Below are positions 1 through 9,070 of a DNA stretch of 64,000 bases, in pieces. The notes beneath the pieces are model-generated. The model had not been told where the DNA came from. It worked only from the letters and a program-made list of their open reading frames with translations, and did not search any database. The position numbers and the translations under genes are program-made. Origin of the DNA: Luteibacter sp. dw_328 (GTDB taxonomy: Bacteria > Pseudomonadota > Gammaproteobacteria > Xanthomonadales > Rhodanobacteraceae). The number at the start of each line of letters is the position of its first letter. The stretch's first letter is position 1. The stretch is from contig NZ_JAAVUW010000001.1 of the NCBI RefSeq assembly GCF_018449605.1, positions 496,001 through 560,000 of the forward strand, read 5' to 3'.

Positions 1-449
<449 letters not shown>

Positions 450-473
450 CTATGAACGCATAGAGCCGACTAT
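450..473 (-). promoter_or_regulatory. Phased CTAT/ATAG repeats upstream of katG
   Basis: CTAT at 450-453, ATAG at 460-463 and CTAT at 470-473 are spaced exactly 10 bp apart, 50 to 75 bp upstream of the katG start. OxyR sites use ATAG/CTAT half-sites, but with an 11-bp repeat (7-nt spacers). Here the spacers are 6 nt and only three half-sites are seen. It may be a degenerate peroxide-regulator site or chance. Confidence 0.25.
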
Positions 474-577
474 ACGGGCAGGCCAGAGATTGCAGAAATT
501 GATTGAAGTTATCGTGACAAAAGGCTGAGCCTATGGAAACCCCGCTTAAGATGAGGATTTGCAAGGGAACGCGTGGA

Positions 578-1351
578 TCACGGTCGACCCGCCGTGACGC
601 CACCATCGACGGGAAGTACGGTTCCGGTGATCCACGACGCGGCGTCGGACGCGAGGAAGAGCACGGCCTCGGCGACATCGCGTGGCTGTCCGTTACGGCC
701 GAGTGGATGGAAAGCATTGAAGCCGGGCAGGGTCGCAGCGACTTCGTCGTCCGACATGAAGCTGTTGTAGACCGGCGTTTCCACGACGGCGGGCGCCACG
801 GTATTGATGCGGATTTTTTCCGAGGCCAGTTCGATGGCGAGATTGCGGGTCAACGCATGCACCCCCGCATTCGCTGCCGAGTACGCGGCCGACGGCGTCG
901 CGCCGATGGCCTGGATGGCCCAAAGCGAACCGATCTGCACGATGGCGCCACCCCCACGACGGATCATGGCCCGAGCGGCAGCCTGTGCCATGAAGAACTT
1001 GCCCTTCAGAATCGTATCCAGGAACCAGTCGTACTCGCCCGGTTCGACCTGCAGAAACGGTTTCGGGCGGAAGACACCGGCGTTGTTGACGAGGACGTCG
1101 ACGCCCCCGAAAGCGCGCGTCGCTTCATCCACGAGCGTCTGGGCCGTGAGGGGGTCGGCGATATCACCGGCAACCGTCCGGACCCTTACCCGGGAAGGGT
1201 CGATCGCTGCGGCAGCGGCCTCCAGTTTGGCCTCGTCCCGGCCACCGATCACAACGGATGCGCCAGCGGCGAAGAGCTGCTTCGCGACCTCTTTGCCGAT
1301 GCCGGAACTGCCGCCGGTGACGATGGCGACCTTGGAAGTGAAATCGTGCAT
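578..1351 (-). CDS. SDR-family oxidoreductase with Asn in place of the catalytic Lys
   Basis: Classical short-chain dehydrogenase/reductase, 257 residues. The cofactor motif TGGSSGIG is at residues 12-19 and NNAG at about 89-92. The active-site Tyr157 is followed by SAAN, so the usual YxxxK motif reads YxxxN and position 161 is Asn. The start was chosen at the ATG preceded by AGGAGA; an in-frame extension towards 1507 would run into the divergent LysR gene. Substrate unknown. It is divergently arranged with the LysR gene at 1451, the usual layout of a regulator and its target. Confidence 0.85.
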   Translation of the reverse strand: MHDFTSKVAIVTGGSSGIGKEVAKQLFAAGASVVIGGRDEAKLEAAAAAIDPSRVRVRTVAGDIADPLTAQTLVDEATRAFGGVDVLVNNAGVFRPKPFLQVEPGEYDWFLDTILKGKFFMAQAAARAMIRRGGGAIVQIGSLWAIQAIGATPSAAYSAANAGVHALTRNLAIELASEKIRINTVAPAVVETPVYNSFMSDDEVAATLPGFNAFHPLGRNGQPRDVAEAVLFLASDAASWITGTVLPVDGGVTAGRP

Positions 1352-1450
1352 GCCATTCTCCTGTAATGAGGGAGAATTCTGGGCGGAGTGGCGAGGTAGC
1401 CACAAAGCATTTAATGTGTGCTGACGAGAAACCTTTTCTTTAGCGTACCC

Positions 1451-2386
1451 ATGGAATCGCTGGCCTACCTCAACGCGCTCAAGGCTTTCGAAGCCTCCGC
1501 ACGGCATCGGAGTTTCTCCGCGGCAGGCGTTGAGCTCAACGTCACGGCGGCCGCCGTGGGGCAGCAGGTGCGCACGCTGGAGGCCTGGCTCGGCGTTCCA
1601 CTATTTATCCGCGCGGCCACAGGCCCAGCGCGGTTGACGCCCACCGACGCCGCGATGCGCGCGCTCCCCGACATTCGCCTGGGATTCGACCATCTCATTA
1701 CAGGCATCGGGCGACTTCGCGAAGCGGCCCATGGCACGGTCCTCACCGTCACCGTGAGCCCTGCATTTGCCGCGAAATGGTTGCTGCCACGGATCGATCG
1801 GTTCCAGAGCCGCCATCCTGGTGTGGACCTTCGTCTGGATACGAGCCAGCACCCGATCGACTTCGTCGCCAACGGCATCGATGTGGGCGTCCGTTATGGC
1901 GAGGGGCATTGGCCAGGTCTGGTGGCGATCAAGCTGATGGACGAAGACATCTTTCCCGTGTGTTCGCCCGCCCTGCGCGACCGGGTGCCCGAACTGCGAG
2001 TGGCGACAGACATCGCCAGATACACCTTGATTCACGACCTGACCATGGGCAGCAATCCCGCATTGCCCACCTGGCGGTCATGGCTGGATGCCGCGGGTCA
2101 TCCGGAGATTTCAAGCGAGCACGGGCTGCGCATCAACAATTCTGCAGCGGTGCTGCAAGCCGCCGCCGAAGGGCAGGGTCTGGCGCTTGCCCGAAGTGTC
2201 ATGGCCGCCGATGACCTCGCGGCCGGCCGGCTGGTCCGGCCCTTCGAAAACATGCCATGCCCGGTCGCGCTGTCGTACTACGTCGTCTATCGACCGGAGA
2301 GCGACGCGGCGACACACGTCACCGCGTTTCGGGATTGGCTACTCGACGAAGTGACGCGGGCTGCGCCGAGCCAGCGGACTCAGTAA
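1451..2386 (+). CDS. LysR-family transcriptional regulator (GcvA-like)
   Basis: 311 residues: N-terminal winged helix-turn-helix (about residues 5-65, with the AFEASARHRSFSAAG segment typical of GcvA-like members) and a LysR substrate-binding domain (about 90-300). It is transcribed away from the SDR gene with a 99-bp shared intergenic region and probably controls it. I chose the ATG at 1451 because family members start close to this point. Its stop overlaps the convergent rlmF stop by 7 bp (TCAGTAA). Confidence 0.88.
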   Translation: MESLAYLNALKAFEASARHRSFSAAGVELNVTAAAVGQQVRTLEAWLGVPLFIRAATGPARLTPTDAAMRALPDIRLGFDHLITGIGRLREAAHGTVLTVTVSPAFAAKWLLPRIDRFQSRHPGVDLRLDTSQHPIDFVANGIDVGVRYGEGHWPGLVAIKLMDEDIFPVCSPALRDRVPELRVATDIARYTLIHDLTMGSNPALPTWRSWLDAAGHPEISSEHGLRINNSAAVLQAAAEGQGLALARSVMAADDLAAGRLVRPFENMPCPVALSYYVVYRPESDAATHVTAFRDWLLDEVTRAAPSQRTQ

Positions 2387-3363
2387 CCGCTTGCCCGCTT
2401 CTTTTCGCGCTCTTCGTTCCAGGCGCGGTGCGAGGCTTCATCCTGGAAGGTCCAGGCGACGAAGCGGCTCTGCTTGTTGCCCTGGGCCATGTTGACCGTG
2501 CGCACGTCGAGCGCCTTCGCGTGGGTGAGCGCGCGGTAGATCTCATTGAGGTGTTCGCTCCGCGCGACCAGCGTGGTGAACCAGAGCACCGTGCGCGAGT
2601 AACTCGTGCTTTCGGTGATCATCGTGCGGATGAAGCGTTCCTCACCGCCCTGGCACCACAGTTCGCGACCCTGGCCACCGAAGTTGAGGTTGGTGGTTCG
2701 CGGCGGCGCGTTCTTGTCCAGGTTGCGTGTCTTGCGGATGTTGCCTGCCGCGGCTTCGCGGGCGGAGGCATGGAACGGCGGGTTGCACATGCTGACGTCG
2801 AAGCGATCTTCGGGGCGTAGTAACTGCTCGAAGACGTGGATCGGGTTCTCCTGGCGACGCAGGAAGATCCCGTCTCCTAGGCCCGGGTTACCATCGACAA
2901 TGCCTTTGGCGGCACGCAGCGCGTGTGTGTCCACTTCGGAGGCGGTAAACCGCCAACCATATTCGCGGTTGCCGATGAGCGGGTAGATCAGGTTCGCACC
3001 CGTACCGATGTCCAGCGCACGAACGCCGGCCCCGGTGGGAATCTGACCCCCGTTGGAACTGGCCAGCAGATCCGCCACGCCGTGCACGTAGTCGGCGCGG
3101 CCCGGGATGGGTGGCACCAGATAGTCCGGTGGGATGTCCCAATGAGCGATGCCGTACTGGGACTTCAACAGCGCCCGGTTCAGCGCCCGAACGGCGTGTG
3201 GATCCGAGAAATCGATGCTGTCCTCACCGTGGCCGTTGTCGCCGACATAGGCCGCGAGCAAGGGCAATTGCCGCGAGAGCTCGGCAAAGTCATAGCGCCC
3301 GGTGTGGCGATTGCGTGGGTGCAGGGACGTCACCGCAGGGGCGGCGGACTTGGGTTTCTTCAT
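2380..3363 (-). CDS. rlmF: 23S rRNA (adenine-1618-N6)-methyltransferase RlmF
   Basis: SAM-dependent enzyme that methylates A1618 of 23S rRNA. 327 residues, close to family length. The N-terminus carries LHPRNRHTGRYDF, typical of RlmF/YbiN. The catalytic NPPF motif is present as CNPPFHAS, and the SAM-binding segment ALDIGTGANLIYPL is visible. The start at 3363 (MKKPKSAAP) matches the family. The open frame extends upstream, but that part has no family features and overlaps the gene at 3458. Confidence 0.93.
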   Translation of the reverse strand: MKKPKSAAPAVTSLHPRNRHTGRYDFAELSRQLPLLAAYVGDNGHGEDSIDFSDPHAVRALNRALLKSQYGIAHWDIPPDYLVPPIPGRADYVHGVADLLASSNGGQIPTGAGVRALDIGTGANLIYPLIGNREYGWRFTASEVDTHALRAAKGIVDGNPGLGDGIFLRRQENPIHVFEQLLRPEDRFDVSMCNPPFHASAREAAAGNIRKTRNLDKNAPPRTTNLNFGGQGRELWCQGGEERFIRTMITESTSYSRTVLWFTTLVARSEHLNEIYRALTHAKALDVRTVNMAQGNKQSRFVAWTFQDEASHRAWNEEREKKRASGY

Positions 3364-3457
3364 CGCGAGGGGCCAGTTGGACGGTGGGGCAGCCCTATTG
3401 TCGCAGATGCGCCGCCATGTTCCGTGGCAACATGGTTTTCTTTGCAAGGCCGACCCC

Positions 3458-3979
3458 ATGGATGCCAAAACGGCGTGGCCCGACCGCGTGACCATCGACG
3501 GGACGGTCTTCAAGGCGCGTGTGGATGCCAGGGACGGCCTGGTGAGCCTCCCCTGCGCCTCGGAGCCCCAGGTGTCCGTTGGCGACGTGATCACCCAGAC
3601 GGTGGGCCGCCGCGAGAATTCGCTCGAGGTGCTCGAGGTCGATTTCCAGCTGAATGGCTCGCTCGGCATTGGCACCGTCCACCGCCACCTGTTGGTGCTG
3701 ACCGTCGAGCCCACGACCTCGCAGGCGCATACGCAGCAGCCAGGTGCGGCTGCCACGGCGCCCACCGCAAAGGTCGTTCCACGCAGAGCAGCGCCGGCCC
3801 CGGTTGCCCAGGCGGCGCCTGTGAGCACGTTGAAGCTTGCCGAGTTGGTCGAACGGGTATCGCGAGGGAGTGACAGCGAGGCTAAGGCGATGCTCGTCGC
3901 GTTACTGGACAACCCATCGGTATCGGCCATCGTGGGCCCGGTGGACGCATTGGGGATGCGCGCGAAGCTGCGCCCCTGA
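3458..3979 (+). CDS. Hypothetical protein, 173 aa
   Basis: Not recognised. The N-terminal half (residues 1-85) looks like a compact beta-rich domain (VTIDGTVFKARVDARDG and following). An Ala/Pro/Thr-rich linker covers about 86-125, and the C-terminal 45 residues look helical. There is no signal peptide or membrane segment. It is divergent from rlmF with a 94-bp gap. The start ATG at 3458 follows an AAGG-like element; earlier in-frame starts lie inside the rlmF leader and would encode an atypical N-terminus. Confidence 0.6.
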   Translation: MDAKTAWPDRVTIDGTVFKARVDARDGLVSLPCASEPQVSVGDVITQTVGRRENSLEVLEVDFQLNGSLGIGTVHRHLLVLTVEPTTSQAHTQQPGAAATAPTAKVVPRRAAPAPVAQAAPVSTLKLAELVERVSRGSDSEAKAMLVALLDNPSVSAIVGPVDALGMRAKLRP

Positions 3980-4183
3980 GGCAGCGCCGCTTCGGTGGGT
4001 AAGCCAATTCACGCCGACCGCCGTCCAGATGGGATACGGCGGTGTACCGAGTCGCCGTCGACGCCTTCCGGCATCTCGCCGAGGGCCTTCTGCAAGCGCG
4101 ATAACTATGGCTCTTGGTAGATAGCCACGGTAACCGGTGCGGGCTTAAAGTCGGACTTCCCCGCCGCGCCACGGAGACTCCGC

Positions 4184-4483
4184 ATGGTTACGTATTCGGT
4201 CCGCTGCACGGACCAGAGCGCGCACGATTGCTTCAAGACCGTCGAGGTGGATATCGGCATTCCCGACCTGACGCCCGATCAACTGGCCAGCATCTTCGAT
4301 GGCGGTCGCGCCACCGTGGCGTCGCATCAGTTGGAGAGGGCTGATGAAACCTATCGACGCCAGGGTGAGGGCCCTGGCGTCGACAAGACGCACTACGTGA
4401 AAGTCGAACTTGACTCCACGACGTGCGCGGCCTGCCTCAAGGACCGAAGTACCGAAATCCCTGAGTTCGTGCCGGTTAAATAG
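4184..4483 (+). CDS. Hypothetical protein, 99 aa
   Basis: Small acidic soluble protein, not recognised. It contains a CAAC motif near the C-terminus (residues about 84-87) and two further Cys near the N-terminus, so metal or disulfide chemistry is possible but unproven. The ATG is preceded by CGGAGA. Its stop overlaps the stop of the convergent TonB-dependent receptor by 8 bp. The 204 bp before it show no clear terminator or other gene. Confidence 0.6.
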   Translation: MVTYSVRCTDQSAHDCFKTVEVDIGIPDLTPDQLASIFDGGRATVASHQLERADETYRRQGEGPGVDKTHYVKVELDSTTCAACLKDRSTEIPEFVPVK

Positions 4484-6593
4484 CCACGCGGAACTGCACG
4501 TAGGTCGTGCGTGGCGCGCCGACCATGCGTCCGGCGTTGCCGTCGACATTGCGCGTATAGAAACGCTTGTCGGCCAGGTTGTTCACGCCGGCATCGATGC
4601 TGCTGCCTTTCCATGCCGGAATCTGCCAGCTCACCTGCGCATTCCACAGGCGGAAGCCCGGGATACGACCGACGCGCGCATCCGGCGTCTCCAGGACGGT
4701 GTTGGCCGTATCGGCGAACTGACCGCTCTGGTGAGTGCTGGACAGGTTGAAGGTCCATAGACCTACCTGGTACTTCGCGCCCGCGGTGTCGGTGCGACGG
4801 GAGTAGAACGGTACATCGAGGCCTGCGGTGGTGCCCGATTCCTGGATCGCCTTCGTATAGGTGAAGTTCGCGTACAGGTCGAGACCGTGCAGTGCCGACT
4901 GCTCCGCGAACTGATAGTCGATCGCCGACTCCAGGCCCTTGTGGTTGGTCGCACCGATGTTCTGGAAGGTCGGCGGCTGGACGCCCGGCACCTGCAGGAT
5001 CTGGTTGTCGAAGCGCATCTTGAACACGGTCAGTTCCGCGTGCAGCTGCGGTCCCTGCCAGCGCGCACCGAGTTCGGCGGTGCGCGCGAGTTCCGGCTTC
5101 AACGGATTGGTCGCAGACTGCGAATTGAGCTGGATGTTCTGCACCGGACCGAATGACGTGCCGTAGTCGGTGAACAGCGTCAGGTCCCGCGTGAGCAGGT
5201 ACGAGATGTTGAGCGACGGCAACGGTTTGTTGTTCAGGCTGCTGTACTGCTGGCCCAGCGTCGTGTCGACGCGGTCGGAATCGATGTGCTCGAAGCGGAC
5301 GCCCGGCGTGATGCGCCACTTGCCGATGGCAATACGGTCGTCGATATAGGCTGCGTTGGCATCCGTGGAATTATCGAAGCGGGTGGGCGCGGTGAGCTTG
5401 CCGTTGGCCGTGCTGAGGTTGTAACTGCCGTCGTCGCCGCGCTCACGAAGGTAACGGTAGCCGACCGTCACGTCGTTGGTCGTCGGCCCTAGATCGAAGC
5501 GCTGGGTGTAGCGCGGCTCGATGCCAAAGACCTTGTAATTGCGTGGCTGCACGGCCAGCTGGGTGCCGGTCGCGTTGATAAGGGTGCTGCTGCGATAGCT
5601 CTCGTTATCGTAGACGCGCACCTCGACTTCGCTGTCGTCGGACAACGTGTTGATGTAGCCAACGTCCGCGGCCTTACGGTGGCCCGTCCAGAAGTCGGTA
5701 GGGCGTGTGTTCTGGAACGGGTCGGTATCGTACTGGGCAACGGTCAGGCCGCCGGGTGTGCGCGACTTCACGTCGTAGTAGGAGAGCTTGCCGTACACCT
5801 CGGCGGTCGGGCTCACCGGATAACGGAACTTCAGGGCAACGTCGTTGACCTTCTCATCGCTGCCGCGACGCCAGTCCGTGCCCGTCATGCCGGAGTAGAG
5901 CAGGGCGAGTCCCAGCCCGTTATTCATCGTGGCACCGAGGAAGGTGCTGTACTGCTGGTTGCTGCCGCCACCCTTGCCGTAGGCGTTCTCGCGAACGGTG
6001 ACGTCACCGCTCAGGTCGGGCGTGGTGGGAATGGCGCGCGTATTGAAGTTGATGATGCCACCGACGTTTTGTGGCCCATAACGTACGGCGCCGCCACCGC
6101 GAACGACATCGATGGATTCGATGTTGTTCAAACTGACCGGCGCCACGGACAGCTGCGGCTGGCCGTAGGGCGCGAACGCCATGGGAATGCCGTCGAGCAG
6201 CACGGTGGAGCGAGGACTGTAGCGGCCGGTCAGGCCACGCACACCGATGCTGAGGGAGACCGCGCTGCCGGCCGAACCGGAATTATCGGTGGACTGGACG
6301 CCAGGGATGCGACGCATGACATCGCCGATGCTGGTCGCGCCGGTGCCGCTGATCTGCGTGCGGTCCAGCACGGTACGGGCGCCGGCAAAGGTCTTCACAC
6401 TGTCCTGGAGACCCGTGCCCAGCCAGCTGCCAGCGACCTGGATGGAGTCCAGCGTGGCGGCGTCGTCCGCCACGGCGGGCTTGGCTTCCTGTGCCTGCAC
6501 GGCGTACGGGCTGGCCGCGAGGGCCGCGGCGATGGACGCCGCGCTGAAGCGAAGGCGCAGGGCGGACGCCCGGCGGGAGTGAGACGAAAGCAT
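4476..6593 (-). CDS. TonB-dependent outer-membrane receptor, FecA-like (ferric citrate type)
   Basis: 705 residues: Sec signal peptide (about 1-34, ending AVQAQ), plug domain (about 50-170) and a 22-strand-type barrel up to the C-terminal beta strand ending RVAI. The plug segment LLDGIPMAFAPYGQPQLS and the following VRGGGAVRYGPQNVGGI closely resemble ferric-dicitrate receptors. It lacks the N-terminal signalling (STN) domain that FecA of E. coli carries, and no FecIR pair is nearby, so it is probably a transport-only receptor. A Fur-like box lies 69-87 bp upstream of the start. Confidence 0.9.
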   Translation of the reverse strand: MLSSHSRRASALRLRFSAASIAAALAASPYAVQAQEAKPAVADDAATLDSIQVAGSWLGTGLQDSVKTFAGARTVLDRTQISGTGATSIGDVMRRIPGVQSTDNSGSAGSAVSLSIGVRGLTGRYSPRSTVLLDGIPMAFAPYGQPQLSVAPVSLNNIESIDVVRGGGAVRYGPQNVGGIINFNTRAIPTTPDLSGDVTVRENAYGKGGGSNQQYSTFLGATMNNGLGLALLYSGMTGTDWRRGSDEKVNDVALKFRYPVSPTAEVYGKLSYYDVKSRTPGGLTVAQYDTDPFQNTRPTDFWTGHRKAADVGYINTLSDDSEVEVRVYDNESYRSSTLINATGTQLAVQPRNYKVFGIEPRYTQRFDLGPTTNDVTVGYRYLRERGDDGSYNLSTANGKLTAPTRFDNSTDANAAYIDDRIAIGKWRITPGVRFEHIDSDRVDTTLGQQYSSLNNKPLPSLNISYLLTRDLTLFTDYGTSFGPVQNIQLNSQSATNPLKPELARTAELGARWQGPQLHAELTVFKMRFDNQILQVPGVQPPTFQNIGATNHKGLESAIDYQFAEQSALHGLDLYANFTYTKAIQESGTTAGLDVPFYSRRTDTAGAKYQVGLWTFNLSSTHQSGQFADTANTVLETPDARVGRIPGFRLWNAQVSWQIPAWKGSSIDAGVNNLADKRFYTRNVDGNAGRMVGAPRTTYVQFRVAI

Positions 6594-6622
6594 GCTGAGC
6601 CCTTGGTTTTCGATGGCAGCCA

Positions 6623-6646
6623 GACCCCACCTCGAAAGGCGGGGTC
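6623..6646 (-). other. Hairpin in the 5' leader of the FecA-like gene
   Basis: GACCCC and GGGGTC arms, extended inward by CCT/AGG around a CGAA loop with one A-C mismatch. It lies between the Fur-like box and the receptor start, so it would form in the receptor mRNA leader. No T-run follows on either strand, which argues against a simple terminator. Confidence 0.4.
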
Positions 6647-6661
6647 AGTGTGTGCCAATCA

Positions 6662-6680
6662 GATGCGAATAGGTTGCATT
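6662..6680 (-). promoter_or_regulatory. Putative Fur box
   Basis: GATGCGAATAGGTTGCATT is a 19-bp imperfect inverted repeat. I aligned it to the gammaproteobacterial Fur consensus of the form AATGCGAAT-N-ATTCGCATT, recalled rather than searched; 15 of 19 positions fit, counting the N as a match. Its location just upstream of a FecA-like receptor gene supports iron-dependent repression. Confidence 0.5.
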
Positions 6681-6722
6681 TGCAATGGGGCGGGAGTCTA
6701 GCATGCTGTTCGACATCTGAAA

Positions 6723-7106
6723 CTAGGGGGCGTGGAACGCTGCCTCGATGTTGTGGCCGTCCGGATCGAGGATGAAGCCGCCGTAGTAGCCGGCGCTGTA
6801 ATGCGTGCGGGGGCCCGGAGGGCCATTGTCCCGACCACCCGCGTCCAGCGCGGCTTCGTGGAAGGCGCGGACGTCGTGCTGCGTCGTGACGCGGAAGGCC
6901 ACGTGCACCGGTGGCTGATTCGGCTCGCCCCGGTAAATCCAGAAGTCGGCCTTGCCATTTTCGCCAAAGCCGGCGACATCCGTACGCCCGGTGACGGATG
7001 CGGGAATTTCCAGAAGCAGCTCATAACCGATGGCTTTGAGCGTAGCCAGGTAGAACGCCTTGCTTCGCTCGAAGTCGCGAACGTAAATGCCGATGTGGTC
7101 GATCAT
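6723..7106 (-). CDS. VOC-family (glyoxalase-like) protein
   Basis: 127-residue vicinal-oxygen-chelate fold protein. Metal ligand positions are suggested by MIDHIGIYV at the N-terminus (His4), PVHVAFRV in the middle and DPDGHNIEA at the C-terminus. Substrate unknown; relatives include glyoxalases, dioxygenases and resistance proteins. The start ATG overlaps no neighbour. The region between it and the outer-membrane protein downstream is only 45 bp. Confidence 0.85.
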   Translation of the reverse strand: MIDHIGIYVRDFERSKAFYLATLKAIGYELLLEIPASVTGRTDVAGFGENGKADFWIYRGEPNQPPVHVAFRVTTQHDVRAFHEAALDAGGRDNGPPGPRTHYSAGYYGGFILDPDGHNIEAAFHAP

Positions 7107-7151
7107 GGTTGAGCCTGGACGGGTGGCTAAGGTCGTTGCAGCTTAGCGCCG

Positions 7152-7949
7152 TCAGCGCTTCATCGGGAACTGCAGGTTGACCCCCGCGAAGACCTGGAAC
7201 TGCGGCTGCCCCGCGCCGCTGCGTGACACGGTCCATTGGGGTTCGAGGAAAATATTCAGCGTCGTGCCGCTCTCGAGCAGTTTGACCTTGCCCAGGCCGA
7301 AGCCAACGGGGATGGCGTAGTTGCCGCGCCGCAGGTCGAAGTCCCAGGTCGCCGTCGATCTCAGGTACCAGCCTTTGGGAAGGTTGTAGAGAATCAGGGG
7401 TTGGAAAGCGAGACTGTTCTGGTCGAGGCGTCGGTTGGACCCTGCGAACGATTGCTGCCATGTCACCAGCGTTCCCAGCAGGCCCCATTTCTGCGGCGCG
7501 ATGACGATCGCCGCCAGACCGCCCTGCCATTTGCCGGTGCCGGTTTCGTCCTTGCTTGCCGTCGGTGCCGTGATCTGGGGCCCTATCGCCACCTCGGTGT
7601 TACCGACCTTGAAGGGAAACAGGTCGATCAGGTTCAGGTCGCCGATCGACGTGGTCGTTCCTGTCTGTGTGGGAGCAGTTGCGACAGGCAGCGTGTAGCG
7701 AAAGAGTTGCGGTGTGCCAAAAGCCGCATTCGGGATGACGCCGCGGAACAGGAAGGCGTTGGTGTAATCGTTGCTGTCGTAGAGCTGCGGCGCCCATTGG
7801 TCTTGGAAACTGACCGTTATCTTGGGCGTCAGCGGATTGTTCGCTTCGTTCGCCTCGCTGGATGGCGGTGCTGCCTGGGCGAATGCCAGGGGCGTCATCG
7901 CAAGGGCGACGATGATGCCGCTGATGACGCCCTTGAATGCTTTTGCCAT
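7152..7949 (-). CDS. Exported outer-membrane-type protein (Phenol_MetA_deg / 'neuromedin U'-annotated type)
   Basis: 265 residues after choosing the ATG at 7949, which has GGAG eight bases upstream. Signal peptide about 1-24 (GVISGIIVALAMTPLAFAQA). The rest alternates polar and hydrophobic residues with many aromatic ends, consistent with a beta-barrel. It resembles proteins often annotated as transporters or 'neuromedin U', but the family call is tentative. An in-frame extension to 8018 would hide the signal peptide and was rejected. Confidence 0.65.
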   Translation of the reverse strand: MAKAFKGVISGIIVALAMTPLAFAQAAPPSSEANEANNPLTPKITVSFQDQWAPQLYDSNDYTNAFLFRGVIPNAAFGTPQLFRYTLPVATAPTQTGTTTSIGDLNLIDLFPFKVGNTEVAIGPQITAPTASKDETGTGKWQGGLAAIVIAPQKWGLLGTLVTWQQSFAGSNRRLDQNSLAFQPLILYNLPKGWYLRSTATWDFDLRRGNYAIPVGFGLGKVKLLESGTTLNIFLEPQWTVSRSGAGQPQFQVFAGVNLQFPMKR

Positions 7950-8160
7950 GATTGCCGCTCCATGAGTGTCATGCCTATCTACGCATGCAGGGGCGGCTGT
8001 CGCGTCGGGAAAATGCATGAGGGGGCGTGCGTAGAACTACCTAGGCACCCCGGGTAACCTCGGATCAAAACATTCCTTGGGCCGATGCATCCAAAACCTG
8101 GCTTGCCTGTATCTAACTGGTACATGGCTACTCCAGCCATCCAACGAGACAGGATTACTT

Positions 8161-8517
8161 ATGGACGGTATCTACATTCCCATCATCGGCTTCCTCAGCA
8201 TCGCGGCCATGTTCATCACCTTTTCGGTGCTGAACAGCTGGACCCAGTTCGAGGTGCAACGGACCCTACGGACCGCCATCGAGAAGGGGGCGCCGTTGAC
8301 CTCGGAGCTGGTCGCGCAAATGGCGACCAACAAGTCCTCGCGCAAGACCGACATGCGTCGCGGCATCATCATCATGTCGATTGGTGTGGCGGCCTTAGTC
8401 GCCGGCCCGATCACGGGAATGGTGCAGGAGTTCACCACGGTCGCGGTGTTCCCGATCTTCGTGGGGCTTGGCTTCCTGCTGGTGTGGAAGCTGGAGCGAG
8501 GACAAGGCTCCCTCTGA
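8161..8517 (+). CDS. DUF6249-type inner-membrane protein
   Basis: 118 residues with a transmembrane helix at about 5-25 and two more at about 70-112, and a charged cytoplasmic segment between. Proteins of this type are commonly encoded directly before ECF sigma factors, as here. Start ATG at 8161, preceded by AGGA. The gene ends 13 bp before the sigma factor start, so the three genes 8161-9390 form one operon. It may sense or transmit the membrane signal to the sigma factor; this is inference. Confidence 0.75.
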   Translation: MDGIYIPIIGFLSIAAMFITFSVLNSWTQFEVQRTLRTAIEKGAPLTSELVAQMATNKSSRKTDMRRGIIIMSIGVAALVAGPITGMVQEFTTVAVFPIFVGLGFLLVWKLERGQGSL

Positions 8518-8530
8518 GGAGCCCGCACCG

Positions 8531-9070
8531 GTGTTGACGCCAAAGACGGATAGCGAGTTGATCTCCCGATTCCTTGCGGGAGACCAGCGGGCGTTTGCCG
8601 ATCTGGTACGGCGGTACCAGTCGCCCATTCGCCAGTTCCTGAGGCGTTTGTCAGCCGGCGATCATGCCCTGGCCGACGATATCGCACAGGAGACCTTCCT
8701 CAAGATGTTCACCAGCCTGGTGTCGTTCCGGGGCGAGGCCGGGATATCGACCTGGCTTCATACCATCGCCTACCGGACCTTCCTCCGTTACGTAGCCAAC
8801 CGTTCCCGCCTCGAATTCGTCGGTGATGACAGCATGCCCGAAGCGATATCGCCCGCGCCGACCGTCATGTCAGACATCCTCGTGGAGCAACTCATGAAGC
8901 ACCTGAGCCTCGACGAGCGCCTGATGGTGACCTTGTCCGTTTCCGGCGGCATGAGTCACGCGGAGATTGCCGAGGTCACGCAGGCCCCGTTGGGTACCAT
9001 CAAATCGCACATCAACCGCGCGAAGAAGAAGCTCGCACGACTGTTAGGATCCGAGGAGGAATGCATATGA
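8531..9070 (+). CDS. ECF-family RNA polymerase sigma factor
   Basis: 179 residues. Region 2 (about 8-75) includes FADLVRRYQSPIRQFLRRL and the core-binding DDIAQETFLKMF. Region 4 (about 115-170) ends in the helix-turn-helix MSHAEIAEVTQAPLGTIKSHINRAKKKL. I chose the GTG at 8531 because GAGGAG lies ten bases upstream; a TTG further upstream would overlap the preceding gene. It overlaps the next gene by four bases (ATGA), implying translational coupling. No typical zinc-binding anti-sigma factor is present. Confidence 0.9.
   Translation: MLTPKTDSELISRFLAGDQRAFADLVRRYQSPIRQFLRRLSAGDHALADDIAQETFLKMFTSLVSFRGEAGISTWLHTIAYRTFLRYVANRSRLEFVGDDSMPEAISPAPTVMSDILVEQLMKHLSLDERLMVTLSVSGGMSHAEIAEVTQAPLGTIKSHINRAKKKLARLLGSEEECI

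Noticed and set aside
3364-3930. Upstream extension of rlmF to 3930
   Set aside because: The extra residues have no family similarity, and the region is coding on the other strand (3458-3979).
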